A stretch of DNA of 64,000 nucleotides from Zhengella sedimenti (GTDB taxonomy: Bacteria > Pseudomonadota > Alphaproteobacteria > Rhizobiales > Rhizobiaceae). Shown here piece after piece: positions 8,448 to 17,542 of the stretch. The stretch lies in assembly GCF_046506625.1 (NCBI RefSeq), contig NZ_JBKFFP010000007.1, positions 1-64,000 of the forward strand, in the 5' to 3' direction. Made by a program: the position numbers and the translations under genes. Position 1 is the stretch's first letter; each line of letters starts with the position of its first letter. The notes under the pieces were generated by a model that saw nothing but the letters and a program-made list of their open reading frames with translations, was not told the DNA's origin and did no database searches.

Positions 8448-9695
8448 TCATCGATTTGTGCGCACCAGTGCAGCTTCATCCTGGCGGAGGCATTCCCTGA
8501 CGAGCGTGCCGAACCGTTTCATCCCCTCATCGATCATGGTCCCGGTTGCGCAGGAAAAGGAAAGGCGCAGCGTGTTCTCGCCCGAACCATCGGGATGAAA
8601 CGCCTGCCCGGGAACAAACGCGACATTTGCCTCCCGGATGGCCTGTTCCAGAAGGCGGGCCCCGTCCATGCCTTTCGGAAGCGTCACCCAAACGAACATT
8701 CCTCCCTCCGGACGCGTCCACGTCACGCCATCCGGCATTTCCCGTTCCAGCGCGTCCAGAAGGCGATCCCGTCGGGCCGCATAGGCCTCCCGCAAAGCCT
8801 CGACATGTTCCGAAAAAGCGCTTCGTGCCACATGATTCATGGCGACCTGGTTGATCGTGGACGTATGGAGATCGCCTGCCTGCTTGAGAATGACGAGACG
8901 CGAGACGATGTCACGGGCAGCGCACACCCAGCCGATGCGCAGTCCCGGCGCAAGCGTCTTGGAGAACGAACCGCAATAAATGGTGCGGCAAAGGTCTATG
9001 TCGCCCTTGCGCGCGATTTCAAGCGCAAGCATCGGTGCAATGGCTTCGCCATCGTAGCGCAGTGCCTGGTAGGCCCCGTCCTCGATAATGGCCGTATCGA
9101 GCGTTTCTGCGAGATCGAGTATGCTTTTCCGCTCGCCGAGCGTCATGGTCTGCCCGGTCGGATTGGCAAAGTCGACCGACATGTAGGCGAATTTGACCTT
9201 TCCGCCCCTCGCTTCAGCCATCTGGCGAAAATCCGCAGCATCCCTGTTGCCCATGGGTTCCAGCCGGTCATAGTTCGGCTCATAAGCGTTGAAGGCCTGA
9301 AGCGCACCGAGATAGGTCGGCCAGGAAACCAGCGCTGTATCGCCCGGCGACAGGAACAGCTTCCCGAGAAAATCGAGAGCCTGCTGGGACCCCGAGGTAA
9401 TGACGATATTGTCGAGGGTACAGGGAATGCCAAGCTCTGCCATCTGGCCGGCAATCCAATCGCGAAGGCCTGGATGTCCTTCGGACGGGGAGTATTGCAG
9501 ACTGCCTTTCCTGCTTTCCTGATCGAGCGCAGCACCATAGGCCTCACGGAAAGCACTTGCCGGGAAAAGGTCCGGATCAGGAATACCGCCCGCAAAGGAA
9601 ATGATCTCGGGACGGTCAAGCAACTTCAACAGTTCCCGAATCTCGGAAGCCTTCATGCGGCTTTCACGGGAGGCAAATCTGTTCTCGGCAACCAT
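8448..9695 (-). CDS. PLP-dependent aminotransferase, class I/II (LysN/MocR-like fold type I)
   Basis: The 415-residue protein carries the fold-type I features: ITSGSQQALD, the Asn of FANPTGQ, the Asp of IIEDGAY that pairs with the PLP ring nitrogen, and the PLP lysine in SFSKTLAPGLRIGW. The sequence FAGGIPDPDLFP near the N-terminus is typical of the 2-aminoadipate/valine-type transaminases related to MocR regulators, but this protein has no DNA-binding domain. The substrate cannot be fixed; closeness to ilvC suggests, but does not show, a branched-chain or alpha-amino acid. The start at 9693-9695 has AGCGGAG eight bases upstream. A terminator separates it from ilvC. Confidence 0.85.
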   Translation of the reverse strand: MVAENRFASRESRMKASEIRELLKLLDRPEIISFAGGIPDPDLFPASAFREAYGAALDQESRKGSLQYSPSEGHPGLRDWIAGQMAELGIPCTLDNIVITSGSQQALDFLGKLFLSPGDTALVSWPTYLGALQAFNAYEPNYDRLEPMGNRDAADFRQMAEARGGKVKFAYMSVDFANPTGQTMTLGERKSILDLAETLDTAIIEDGAYQALRYDGEAIAPMLALEIARKGDIDLCRTIYCGSFSKTLAPGLRIGWVCAARDIVSRLVILKQAGDLHTSTINQVAMNHVARSAFSEHVEALREAYAARRDRLLDALEREMPDGVTWTRPEGGMFVWVTLPKGMDGARLLEQAIREANVAFVPGQAFHPDGSGENTLRLSFSCATGTMIDEGMKRFGTLVRECLRQDEAALVRTNR

Positions 9696-9807
9696 GGCGA
9701 ACTCCGCTGCGCAACAAAGTGGCGCGGGATATGCGCTTGCCGGCAATTTATGTCAATAGTACTGACCTATTTCGGATGCAAAATGTTGAGGGCTCTTGAA
9801 ACCAAAA

Positions 9808-9831
9808 GGCCGCGGCGTTTCCGCCGCGGCC
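9808..9831 (-). terminator. Rho-independent terminator after ilvC
   Basis: A 10-base-pair GC-only stem (GGCCGCGGCG with its complement) and a four-base loop lie about 36 bases past the ilvC stop. On the minus strand it is followed by TTTTGGTTTC. Confidence 0.85.
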
Positions 9832-9867
9832 CCTCGATTCGCTGTCCGCTGCTCGCGAACGAGTGGT

Positions 9868-10887
9868 TCAGTTCTTCGTCTTGTCGACCAGCTTGTTTGC
9901 GGAGATCCACGGCATCATGCCGCGAAGCTTTTCGCCGACTTCCTCGATCTGATGGCTGTCATTGACACGGCGGATGCCCTTGAACCGTGCGGCACCGGAA
10001 TGCCATTCCTGCATCCATTCGGAGGTGAACTTCCCGGTCTGGATGTCCTTGAGCACGCGGCGCATCTCGTTCTTGGTTTCTTCGGTGATGATGCGCGGTC
10101 CGCTTACATACTCGCCCCACTCAGCCGTGTTCGAGATCGAGTAGTTCATGTTGGCGATACCGCCTTCGTAGATGAGATCCACGATCAGCTTCACTTCATG
10201 CAGGCACTCGAAATAGGCCATCTCCGGGGCATAACCGGCTTCGACCAGCACCTCGAAACCGGCGCGGATGAGCTCCACAAGACCGCCGCACAGGACCACC
10301 TGCTCGCCGAAGAGATCGGTTTCGCACTCTTCACGGAAATTGGTCTCGATGATGCCGGAACGGCCGCCGCCGACGCCGCAGGCATAGGAGAGACCGAGAT
10401 CCAGCGCATTGCCGGAAGCATCCTGGTGAACGGCAACCAGGCACGGCACACCGCCGCCCTTGACGTATTCGCCGCGAACCGTGTGACCGGGGCCTTTCGG
10501 GGCGATCATCAACACGTCGACGGATGCCTTCGGCTCGATCAGGCCGAAATGGACGTTCAGCCCATGCGCAAAGGCAATTGCCGCACCGTCGCGGATATTG
10601 CCGGCGATTTCGTTTTTGTAGATGCCGGCCTGCAATTCGTCCGGGGTCGCCATCATCATCAGGTCGGCCCAGGCGGCGCCTTCGGCCACGCTCATGACGG
10701 TGAAGCCGTCTGCTTGAGCCTTCTTGGCCGTGGCGGAACCGGCGCGCAATGCGACCCGCACGTTCTCGCAACCGGAATCCTTGAGGTTCAGCGCATGGGC
10801 GCGGCCCTGCGATCCGTAACCGATGACAAGAACCTTCTTGCCTTTGATGAGATTGAGATCGGCGTCGCGATCGTAGTAAACGCGCAT
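9868..10887 (-). CDS. ilvC: Ketol-acid reductoisomerase (NADP+)
   Basis: A 339-residue class I enzyme that converts acetolactate or acetohydroxybutyrate to the dihydroxy acids of valine, leucine and isoleucine synthesis. The Rossmann motif GYGSQG is at residues 23-28, the metal and substrate acidic residues lie in DLFGEQVVLCGG and in the FECLHE region, and the C-terminus is of the short-form length. AAGGA precedes the ATG at the expected distance. It is a separate transcription unit about 7 kb from ilvB/ilvN on the same strand, ending in its own strong terminator. I saw no leader peptide upstream. Confidence 0.97.
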   Translation of the reverse strand: MRVYYDRDADLNLIKGKKVLVIGYGSQGRAHALNLKDSGCENVRVALRAGSATAKKAQADGFTVMSVAEGAAWADLMMMATPDELQAGIYKNEIAGNIRDGAAIAFAHGLNVHFGLIEPKASVDVLMIAPKGPGHTVRGEYVKGGGVPCLVAVHQDASGNALDLGLSYACGVGGGRSGIIETNFREECETDLFGEQVVLCGGLVELIRAGFEVLVEAGYAPEMAYFECLHEVKLIVDLIYEGGIANMNYSISNTAEWGEYVSGPRIITEETKNEMRRVLKDIQTGKFTSEWMQEWHSGAARFKGIRRVNDSHQIEEVGEKLRGMMPWISANKLVDKTKN

Positions 10888-11080
10888 GGGTCCCGTCCTT
10901 CTTTACTGGAATGGCCTGGGCGGAAGCCTTCCCCCCCAATTGGCCTGATGGTCGAAAATCCGCGCGGTTTTAGCGGCATCGGTTGCCCATGGCAATGGCA
11001 AAGCCCATTGGAGTTCGGTCTCCATGCCTTTGCGTCAATCGCAATGCGGTCTCGGGTGTCGGTGCCCGATTGCAGGTCAC

Positions 11081-11278
11081 CTATTCAAGCACAAGGACAA
11101 TCGCGCCGGGACCGCCCTCATCGTCCTGCTGAAGCAGGGCAGAGACAAGCTGAAGTCCGCCTCGCAGATCAATCCCCAAGCCACCGAGGGTAACCATGAG
11201 CCACAAGCCGGCAAGGGCGGAGACCAGCCCGTATTCGATGGATGTCGCCGCAGACCTCTCAACGGCGAGGCGTTTCAT
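11081..11278 (-). CDS. Flp-type (type IVb) pilin-like small protein
   Basis: A 65-residue protein whose N-terminus has the Flp/Fap pilin pattern: a short basic leader, then SAATSIEYGLVSALAGL, with the Glu and Tyr typical after the prepilin cleavage site, followed by a hydrophobic helix. Here the prepilin glycine before the cleavage site is replaced (AATSIEYG where SGATAIEYG is usual). No tad secretion genes, prepilin peptidase or other pilins lie in the window. There is no clear ribosome binding site at the ATG (11276-11278); a TTG lies seven codons upstream. It could be an orphan pilin or a decayed gene copy. Confidence 0.65.
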   Translation of the reverse strand: MKRLAVERSAATSIEYGLVSALAGLWLMVTLGGLGIDLRGGLQLVSALLQQDDEGGPGAIVLVLE

Positions 11279-11419
11279 GCAATGGCGGATGGCGCGCAAC
11301 TTCGTCTCCCGGCCCGCGTTAAACCGGGAACAGCTTTGCCTGCCAGAACTTGCTTATCCGCCAGCCGGCACCTCCCGCCATGCGGGAAACGGGTTGCGCG
11401 AACCGCGCCTGGCGCCTTT

Positions 11420-12166
11420 TCAGGCGCCCAGTGCGTCCAGGAACCTGCGGACCGTCTGCGCCATGCCGTATTCCAGCGCATCAGCCGTCAGACCGTGCCC
11501 GATCGAGACTTCCCGCAGCGTGGGCAGAACCCGCACGAGAGCGGGAAGGTTGGCTACCGTAAGGTCATGCCCGGCATTGATGCCAAGGCCTGCCTGTTCG
11601 GCAAGCCGGCCCGCCGCTTCCAGGCGTGCCAGTTCAACCCTGGCCTTCTCCGGATCATCGTGACACCCGCCGTAGGGACCGGTGTAGAATTCAACGCGGT
11701 CTGCCCCGGTAGCTGCAGCCGCCTCGATCATGGCAGCGGAGGCATCCGGATCGCAAAAAAGGGAGACCCGCGTTCCCTTATTCTTCAGCCGGGACACGAT
11801 GGAACGCAGCATTTCCCGATCGGCGATGAAGTTCCAGCCATGATCCGATGTAGGCTGCGACGGATCATCGGGGACCAAGGTTACCTGTTCGGGCTCCGCG
11901 TCCTCGACCAGCGCCAGGAAATCATCGGTGGGATAGCCCTCTATGTTGAATTCCGCGGCGGGAAACGAATCATCGATCAGGGCACGGATATCCGGAACAT
12001 CCGAGAAACGGATATGGCGCTGATCGGGGCGGGGATGAACGGTCAGCCCGTGCGCGCCGGCTTCCAGCGCGATCCGGCCGAGTCCCGTCACGCTCGGCCA
12101 TGGCAGGTCCCGCCGGTTTCTCAGCATCGCGATAGCGTTCAGGTTGACCGAGAGCTTGGCGGGCAT
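11420..12166 (-). CDS. pdxJ: Pyridoxine 5'-phosphate synthase
   Basis: The 248-residue product matches PdxJ from its start (KLSVNLNAIAMLRNRR) through LTVHPRPDQRHI, FNIEGYP, EQVTLVPD, GTRVSLFCDPD, VEFYTGPY and AGHDLTVANLP. PdxJ is a TIM barrel that condenses 1-deoxyxylulose 5-phosphate with aminoacetone phosphate to form pyridoxine 5'-phosphate, the last carbon-skeleton step in the DXP-dependent route to vitamin B6. Two PLP-linked neighbours, the aminotransferase and serB pathway, depend on its product. It is divergent from the small membrane protein downstream of 12271. Confidence 0.96.
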   Translation of the reverse strand: MPAKLSVNLNAIAMLRNRRDLPWPSVTGLGRIALEAGAHGLTVHPRPDQRHIRFSDVPDIRALIDDSFPAAEFNIEGYPTDDFLALVEDAEPEQVTLVPDDPSQPTSDHGWNFIADREMLRSIVSRLKNKGTRVSLFCDPDASAAMIEAAAATGADRVEFYTGPYGGCHDDPEKARVELARLEAAGRLAEQAGLGINAGHDLTVANLPALVRVLPTLREVSIGHGLTADALEYGMAQTVRRFLDALGA

Positions 12167-12270
12167 GTTCTTTTGTTCCGGCTTCCACTGTGAAGGGTAT
12201 TGGTGCTTGCGCGCGGCGACCGTATTGTAGGCAAGCTGTCCTGCGCAACCGGTTTCAAGCGAGCGTTCCC

Positions 12271-12669
12271 ATGTTTCAGGCCACCGCTGCCACGAATCGT
12301 ATCGATGAGCACCTGCTTCTCGCAGGTGCGGCCTGGCTTGCCTTCACCGTCATTCTTGCGGTCGTATCGGGCATTTCCGGCTGGAACACGGGCCTGCCCC
12401 ATGCCTACGCCTTCATGGCCGGCTTCTGTGGCTCCTTCGCGATGGGCCTGACTTACCGGCTTTTTCCCGGAATGAAGTCTTCGCGTCTCTCAAGGCCGCA
12501 GGCATGGATCTGGCAAACCGGCCTTGTACTGCTCGTGGCCGGGCGCATTTTCGAGGAATTTGAGGGTGACGGCGCACTCTTCCAGTTTGCCTCGGTCGTC
12601 TCTGCCTGCGGGGCATTGTTGTTCGTCTGGATATTCGTGAACGGGCGCGTCATCAGGCCAGAACTGTGA
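12271..12669 (+). CDS. Small four-helix membrane protein of unknown function
   Basis: A 132-residue protein with four hydrophobic segments. The stretch HAYAFMAGFCGSFAMGLTYRLFPGM resembles the short heme-copper-oxidase subunit I-like membrane proteins, in which a similar His-containing helix is followed by YRLFP; this is only a resemblance. I use the ATG at 12271, the first one after a weak GCGAG; an in-frame GTG at 12190 would add 27 residues that are not hydrophobic. It is divergent from pdxJ. No function can be given. Confidence 0.6.
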   Translation: MFQATAATNRIDEHLLLAGAAWLAFTVILAVVSGISGWNTGLPHAYAFMAGFCGSFAMGLTYRLFPGMKSSRLSRPQAWIWQTGLVLLVAGRIFEEFEGDGALFQFASVVSACGALLFVWIFVNGRVIRPEL

Positions 12670-12807
12670 TCTCCTGCCGCCTGGCACTCGCGGCATTCAA
12701 GATTTGTTGACCATAAACGGCGAACCTTCGAACAGGACCCGTTTGTTAGCCAGTCCTTCAAGGATGGACAATAGGCTGACGGCGTTCACTGGAAAGAGGC
12801 TCTGTTC

Positions 12808-14193
12808 ATGTCCAAGCTGATGGATCTGCTGGGAAGAAAAAAGCCGAAGGTCGAAATTCCCGCCTACGTGACCTCGGACAATTCGCAACTTCATCGGCGT
12901 ATGAACTCCATCCTGTCGCGTCCGACGCGCAAGGATCTCAATCCTCCGCAACTGACCCGCGACGACTATGCCCATGCCGGATACAGCGAACCGGCCATAC
13001 CCGAAGTCATGACCGACGAAACAGCCTGGAAGCAAGACGTCGCGCAGGACCAGGCTCGCGCCGTTCGCCCCGAAACGGACATGGCCGCAACGGCCCCCGA
13101 CCATGACCACAACACGGTTTCGGCCGCGCAGGTCGCCGAGGCGCAGGTCAGCAATCCCGACGTGTTGGGCGGCGGCAAGCCCTTTCCTGTCGAAGCCGCT
13201 GCGCAGGTAGCGGATCATGCAGATGCCGAGGGCGCCTCTTCAGACGCCGCGGACAATGAACTGGAAAAGCTGCGCGAACGGCTGAAGGCGCGGCTGGAAG
13301 CCTTGACGGGCGAGACGCTGGATGTTCACGAAGCTGCAGACGACGAAGACCGGACAGACATCGAGTTCGAGCCGCGGCAGCCGGAAGAGCATCCGATCGT
13401 CGGCGTCGGTGCTTCGATGGTATCGCATGGAGAAAGCGGAACGCTTGCGCACACCCGGGAAACGGTCTTTGCCCCTCCCCTCATGCCGGAAACCGATGGA
13501 CTCCTGATCGCTCACGAAGAGCCGATTGATCGCGCTCGCGGTTCAAGCGACATGGAGCAGACGCACCGACCCGGTGCTGCGGATGACGAAGCGTTACAGC
13601 CATTGATGCCGGATATGGCTGGGGATGTCCCCACGATACCCCGGATCCCCTTGCCGGCGTCAGTTGCGCAAACACGCGATGGAGAGCAAGCGGCTGCCCT
13701 CGCGGTCAAGGTTGCCGACTACCTCATGTTCGAAGCCGGGTACTATCCCGAGGAATTGCCTTCCGTGGCGGTTTCGGTCTGGTGCATGGATTACCTCGTT
13801 CGCAACCTGTCGGAAGGCGGACTCGGCGCCTTCGTCTACAATGCCTGGGGTCAACCGGATCTGTGGACTGCCTGTACGGAAGGCCTGAAGGCATGCGGAG
13901 CGGAAGCTCACCTCAATGCACTTGAGGCCTTGAGCGACCTGGTCGCCCGCGATGCCCATCTCGCCGAGGCGCTGGGCGAATCGCCGGATGCCGGCCAGGG
14001 CAATGCGGAACTGGCCGGGATTGAAGACGAACTCGCGCAGGCGGAACAAGAGGCGCCCTTGCTGGACCGCGCCGGCCGCTGGCTGCTGGATCAGGACGCG
14101 GTTGAATATGTGGACGATGACGCCTTTCAGGATGCCGTCACGTCGCTCGGTGAGCTACCCGCGCTTGAGCAACGCCGTCAGGCTGCCGCATGA
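12808..14193 (+). CDS. Hypothetical protein with a C-terminal DUF4375/DMP19-like domain
   Basis: The 461-residue acidic protein begins with a short basic segment (LMDLLGRKKPK) and a long low-complexity, acidic, probably disordered region to about residue 290. A compact helical part follows (about 300-400) with LVRNLSEGGLGAFVYNAWG and EGLKACGAEAHLNAL, which resembles the DUF4375 pattern of NGGxxQxFxN followed by ALxxIGA. One founding member of that family mimics DNA, but the role here is unknown. No partner gene is evident; the truncated hemoglobin gene converges from downstream. Confidence 0.6.
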   Translation: MSKLMDLLGRKKPKVEIPAYVTSDNSQLHRRMNSILSRPTRKDLNPPQLTRDDYAHAGYSEPAIPEVMTDETAWKQDVAQDQARAVRPETDMAATAPDHDHNTVSAAQVAEAQVSNPDVLGGGKPFPVEAAAQVADHADAEGASSDAADNELEKLRERLKARLEALTGETLDVHEAADDEDRTDIEFEPRQPEEHPIVGVGASMVSHGESGTLAHTRETVFAPPLMPETDGLLIAHEEPIDRARGSSDMEQTHRPGAADDEALQPLMPDMAGDVPTIPRIPLPASVAQTRDGEQAAALAVKVADYLMFEAGYYPEELPSVAVSVWCMDYLVRNLSEGGLGAFVYNAWGQPDLWTACTEGLKACGAEAHLNALEALSDLVARDAHLAEALGESPDAGQGNAELAGIEDELAQAEQEAPLLDRAGRWLLDQDAVEYVDDDAFQDAVTSLGELPALEQRRQAAA

Positions 14194-14301
14194 TACGCCC
14201 GGTTCCGGCCACGAGGGCACCAACCGGCATATGACGCGCAAGGTGCTGCAAGACGCCTCTCGATCCGACGGCAGTCCATGCCGGGTCGTTGGTCCTGGCG
14301 C

Positions 14302-14742
14302 CTAGTCCAGCCACGCCGGGGGTCTCTTGAACGGGCCGCCGAAACGCGACAGCCAAAGGCTTCTGGCGATACGTCTGGCCGCCGAAATGACATGCGGCGT
14401 CGCGTCGGGATGAAAGACTTCGGCTGCCGTTTTCTCGAACAAATGCAGCCACAACCGGAAATCATCCTCACGCAGGTTGCCGATCGTCATGTGCGCAGCA
14501 ACCGGTTGTCCGACATACTCGCCCGACTTGAGTAGCACGGACCTCCAGAAGGTCTTCATGCGGTCGAGATGCAAGGGCCAACGTCCCTGCACTCTTGCCT
14601 CGAAGATCGGCCCGAGCCGTTCGTTGGCCTGGACAAGGCCATAGAATTCATCAACCAGAGCGGATATCTGCTCAGGCGTTATCGTGGCGAATTGCGGTTC
14701 CGGAATTCGTGGCGGACGGCCACCGAGAGGCACTATGGTCAT
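14302..14742 (-). CDS. Group III truncated hemoglobin
   Basis: A 146-residue globin. The pattern LVDEFYGLVQANERLGPIFE, then W..HLDRMKTFWRSVLL, HMTIGNLREDDFRLWLHLFEKTA and the arginine-rich end match group III (CtrHb) truncated hemoglobins. These bind heme and are linked to oxygen or nitric oxide chemistry in low-oxygen conditions; that role is inferred from the family. The proximal histidine is probably in the AAHMTIG segment. I chose the ATG at 14740-14742 because homology starts there; the longer frame runs over the helicase gene on the other strand. The start is only 145 bases from the divergent helicase start. Confidence 0.85.
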   Translation of the reverse strand: MTIVPLGGRPPRIPEPQFATITPEQISALVDEFYGLVQANERLGPIFEARVQGRWPLHLDRMKTFWRSVLLKSGEYVGQPVAAHMTIGNLREDDFRLWLHLFEKTAAEVFHPDATPHVISAARRIARSLWLSRFGGPFKRPPAWLD

Positions 14743-14886
14743 GTCTGTTGCAATATACTCAGAGTAGTGTCTTTGACTTTCGCGGATACTACCCCATACA
14801 ACCATAGTTGGCAATCTCGGACACCGGACAATCAATGAAATGAATGTTCGCTCGCCAACGAGACACGAATCGGGCAGGGAGACCCA

Positions 14887-16014
14887 ATGAGGTTTTCTCC
14901 TGAACAGGATACGGCTCTCAGGCGTGTCTCCGAGTGGCTGAAGGAAGGGCAATCCCCGCTTTTCCGCCTGTTCGGCTATGCCGGTACTGGAAAAACGACC
15001 CTTGCACGCCATTTCGCCGAAGCCGTCGATGGCGACGTGCAGTTTGCCGCCTTCACCGGGAAAGCAGCCCAGGTCCTGCGGTCAAAGGGCGCGACCAATG
15101 CCCGCACCATCCATTCCCTGATCTACCGGCCACGTGGCGAAGAGGCTGTTGAAGACGAGACCACGGGCAAGACGTCGATGGCCCCGACATTCTCGCTCAA
15201 CCGGCAAAGTCCCGTGGCGCGCGCACGCCTTATCATAGTGGACGAATGTTCGATGGTCGATGAGGCCCTCGGCCGCGACCTGATGAGCTTTGGAACCCCC
15301 ATCCTGGTCCTGGGCGACCCGGGCCAGTTGCCCCCGATCTCGGGAGGCGGTTTTTTCACCGAACACGAACCCGATTTCCTGCTGACCGAAATCCATCGTC
15401 AGGCCCGTGACAATCCGATCATTGCCCTTGCGCTTGATGTTCGCGAAGGTCGCGAATTGATGTACGGAGACTACGGTACGGCGCAGGTCATCGCCAAGTC
15501 CGATGTCACCCAGGATCTCGTCCTAGATGCGGACCAGGTCCTCGTCGGGACGAACCGGACGCGCCGCCGGTACAATGCGCGGTTGCGCGAACTCAAGGGC
15601 TTTGACGGCCTCCTGCCCCTGGCCGGCGACAAGATGGTCTGCCTGCGGAACGATCCCGCCAAGGGCTTGCTGAACGGCTCGCTCTGGAAGGTTCTGACGG
15701 CAAGCAGGGAAACCACGAAACCCGGCGTGAACCTTCTTGTCTCTCCCGAGGAGGATGATCCCGATCGCGGCGTAGCCAAGATAAAGTTGCTGAAGGCTGC
15801 CTTCGAGAATCCCGATACCGAGATACCATGGCAGACGAAGAAGCGTTTCGATGACTTCGATTTCGGCTATGCGCTGACCGTGCACAAGGCACAGGGCTCG
15901 CAATGGGACAATGTCGTGCTCTTCGACGAAAGCTACGCATTTCGCGACACGCGATCACGCTGGCTCTATACAGCCATCACGCGCGCCGCCGAGCGCCTGA
16001 CAGTGGTCAAGTAA
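14887..16014 (+). CDS. ATP-dependent RecD-like/Dda-type DNA helicase
   Basis: A 375-residue superfamily 1B helicase. Walker A is GYAGTGKTTLA (about residues 30-40), Walker B is IIVDECSMVD, followed by GDPGQLPPI, EIHRQAR, a central strand region and the C-terminal UvrD_C_2 block TVHKAQGSQWDNVVLFDES and YTAITRAAERL. The size and order fit the short RecD/Dda-like helicases of alphaproteobacteria, which move 5' to 3' on single-stranded DNA. AGGGAGA lies just before the ATG. It stands alone and converges on ilvN with 36 bases between the stops. Its specific repair or phage-related role is not known. Confidence 0.9.
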   Translation: MRFSPEQDTALRRVSEWLKEGQSPLFRLFGYAGTGKTTLARHFAEAVDGDVQFAAFTGKAAQVLRSKGATNARTIHSLIYRPRGEEAVEDETTGKTSMAPTFSLNRQSPVARARLIIVDECSMVDEALGRDLMSFGTPILVLGDPGQLPPISGGGFFTEHEPDFLLTEIHRQARDNPIIALALDVREGRELMYGDYGTAQVIAKSDVTQDLVLDADQVLVGTNRTRRRYNARLRELKGFDGLLPLAGDKMVCLRNDPAKGLLNGSLWKVLTASRETTKPGVNLLVSPEEDDPDRGVAKIKLLKAAFENPDTEIPWQTKKRFDDFDFGYALTVHKAQGSQWDNVVLFDESYAFRDTRSRWLYTAITRAAERLTVVK

Positions 16015-16050
16015 ACCGCAAGCTGCTCCCCGTGGCGGCGCGTCCGGGAA

Positions 16051-16623
16051 TCACATCCCCTTGTCGCCCCGGTTCAGCGCAGCGATTCCGGTGCGGCAGA
16101 CCTCGATCAGTCCGAGCGGTGCCATGATGGCAATGAACTGGTCGATCTTCGACGGTTTGCCGGTGATTTCAAAGATGAAATGGCCGACATTGGCATCGAT
16201 GACAGATGCGCGGAATGCGTCCGCGAGCCGGAGCGCTTCAACGCGCTTGTCGCCGGCCCCCGCGACCTTGATCAGCGCCAGTTCCCGCTCCACGGGCTTG
16301 TCGTTGCCGAGTTCCCTGGCGCGCACGGTCAGGTCCACGACACGATGGACCGGCACGATCCGCTCCAGCTGCGCCTTGATCTGATCCAGCACATGGGGCG
16401 TCCCCGTGGTGACGATGGTAATCCGCGAACGGTGCCGCTCCTGCTCGGTTTCCGAAACCGTCAGGCTGTCGATATTGTAGCCCCGCCCGGAAAACAGGCC
16501 GATAACGCGGGCCAGCACGCCTGGTTCGTTGTCAACGAGCACCGAAAGCGTGTGGGTCTCCGGCTTCTCCATGCTCTTCTGGATGAAATAGGCAGAACCG
16601 GTCGGTTGCAGATGTGCGTTCAT
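16051..16623 (-). CDS. ilvN: Acetolactate synthase small (regulatory) subunit
   Basis: The 190-residue protein starts with a short lead, then an ACT domain (HTLSVLVDNEPGVLARVIGLFSGRGYNIDSL, about residues 25-95) and the C-terminal small-subunit domain (ELALIKVAG, then IFEITGKPSKIDQFI). It binds valine and sets the activity of the large subunit IlvB. AAGGAAA precedes the ATG at 16621-16623, 13 bases after the EamA stop. It is the last gene of the ilvB unit, but unlike the usual arrangement is separated from ilvB by two other genes. The C-terminus converges on the helicase gene. Confidence 0.95.
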   Translation of the reverse strand: MNAHLQPTGSAYFIQKSMEKPETHTLSVLVDNEPGVLARVIGLFSGRGYNIDSLTVSETEQERHRSRITIVTTGTPHVLDQIKAQLERIVPVHRVVDLTVRARELGNDKPVERELALIKVAGAGDKRVEALRLADAFRASVIDANVGHFIFEITGKPSKIDQFIAIMAPLGLIEVCRTGIAALNRGDKGM

Positions 16624-16636
16624 GATCGGGTTTCCT

Positions 16637-17542
16637 TCAGGCAGTACGGGTTTTTCTTTGCGCCGGCGGGCGCGCGATGACAAGGCCGGTGAGTATGACG
16701 CCGAGCGCAAGCAGGGCTTGCGGCTGGAGGGTTTCGCCCAGCAGGGTGACGGCCCACAGGACACCGAACAACGGAACGAGGAAATTGATCTGGCTGAAGA
16801 ACCCCGCCCCCTGACGTTCAAGCACGATAAAAACGAGCAATGACGCCAGCGCGGTCGGAAACAGCGCCAGGAGCACGATTGATGCGGTGCTGGTCACGCC
16901 CGGCGTGATCGCATTCCAGTTTTCGGTGAACAGGGACAATGGAACAAGGGTCAGCGCCCCTGCGATCAACAGGGCCGCCGCGGCAGCCCGACGCGGCTGG
17001 TGAAGCATGGATTTGGTCAGGATTGCGTTGATCCCGTAGGAAATCGCCGCGCCGACGATCGCCAGCTGGCGTATGCCGTCATCACCGAGCCGGTACAGCA
17101 CCGACGGACCGACAAGAATGACAAGTCCGGCCAGCCCGACAATCGCGCCGGTGATCTTCCGTGCCGAAAGCGGTTCGTCGCCGGTGAAGTAATGCGCCAT
17201 GATCAGGGTGGCTATCGGCATGATTCCCATCAGGATGGAAGCAAGTCCGGCATCGACGACCTGTTGGCCCCAGGCGATCAGGCTGAACGGAAGGGAATTG
17301 CCGAAAATCCCGATCAGGAGGAGCATAACGGCCGTCTGCCGCGACCACGCAATCCTTTCCCCCAGCCACAACGCGACGCACAGCATCGCACCGCCTGCGA
17401 TCGCCAGCCGCAACATGCTCATGAATGCTGGAGGATAATCGCCCACCGTCTGCTTGATCAGCGAGAAGGAAGCACCCCAGAATGCCGCGAGCAGCAGGAG
17501 AAGCGCGTAGTCGACCCACCCCGGAAGCGCCTTGGATGTCAT
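16637..17542 (-). CDS. EamA/DMT family transporter
   Basis: A 301-residue membrane protein of about ten helices in two EamA repeats. It opens with LLLLAAFWGASFSLIKQTVG and has the second repeat after about residue 150 (LAIVGAAISYGINAILTK). The family mostly exports small metabolites such as amino acids. The start codon overlaps the stop of the lipoprotein gene by four bases (ATGA), so it belongs to the ilvB operon. That place suggests export of a branched-chain amino acid or a keto acid, but substrate is inferred only from context. Confidence 0.87.
   Translation of the reverse strand: MTSKALPGWVDYALLLLLAAFWGASFSLIKQTVGDYPPAFMSMLRLAIAGGAMLCVALWLGERIAWSRQTAVMLLLIGIFGNSLPFSLIAWGQQVVDAGLASILMGIMPIATLIMAHYFTGDEPLSARKITGAIVGLAGLVILVGPSVLYRLGDDGIRQLAIVGAAISYGINAILTKSMLHQPRRAAAAALLIAGALTLVPLSLFTENWNAITPGVTSTASIVLLALFPTALASLLVFIVLERQGAGFFSQINFLVPLFGVLWAVTLLGETLQPQALLALGVILTGLVIARPPAQRKTRTA

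Noticed and set aside
11411..11428. Hairpin GGCGCCT/AGGCGCC overlapping the pdxJ stop codon
   Set aside because: Not followed by a T-rich run on the minus strand, so it is not supported as a terminator.
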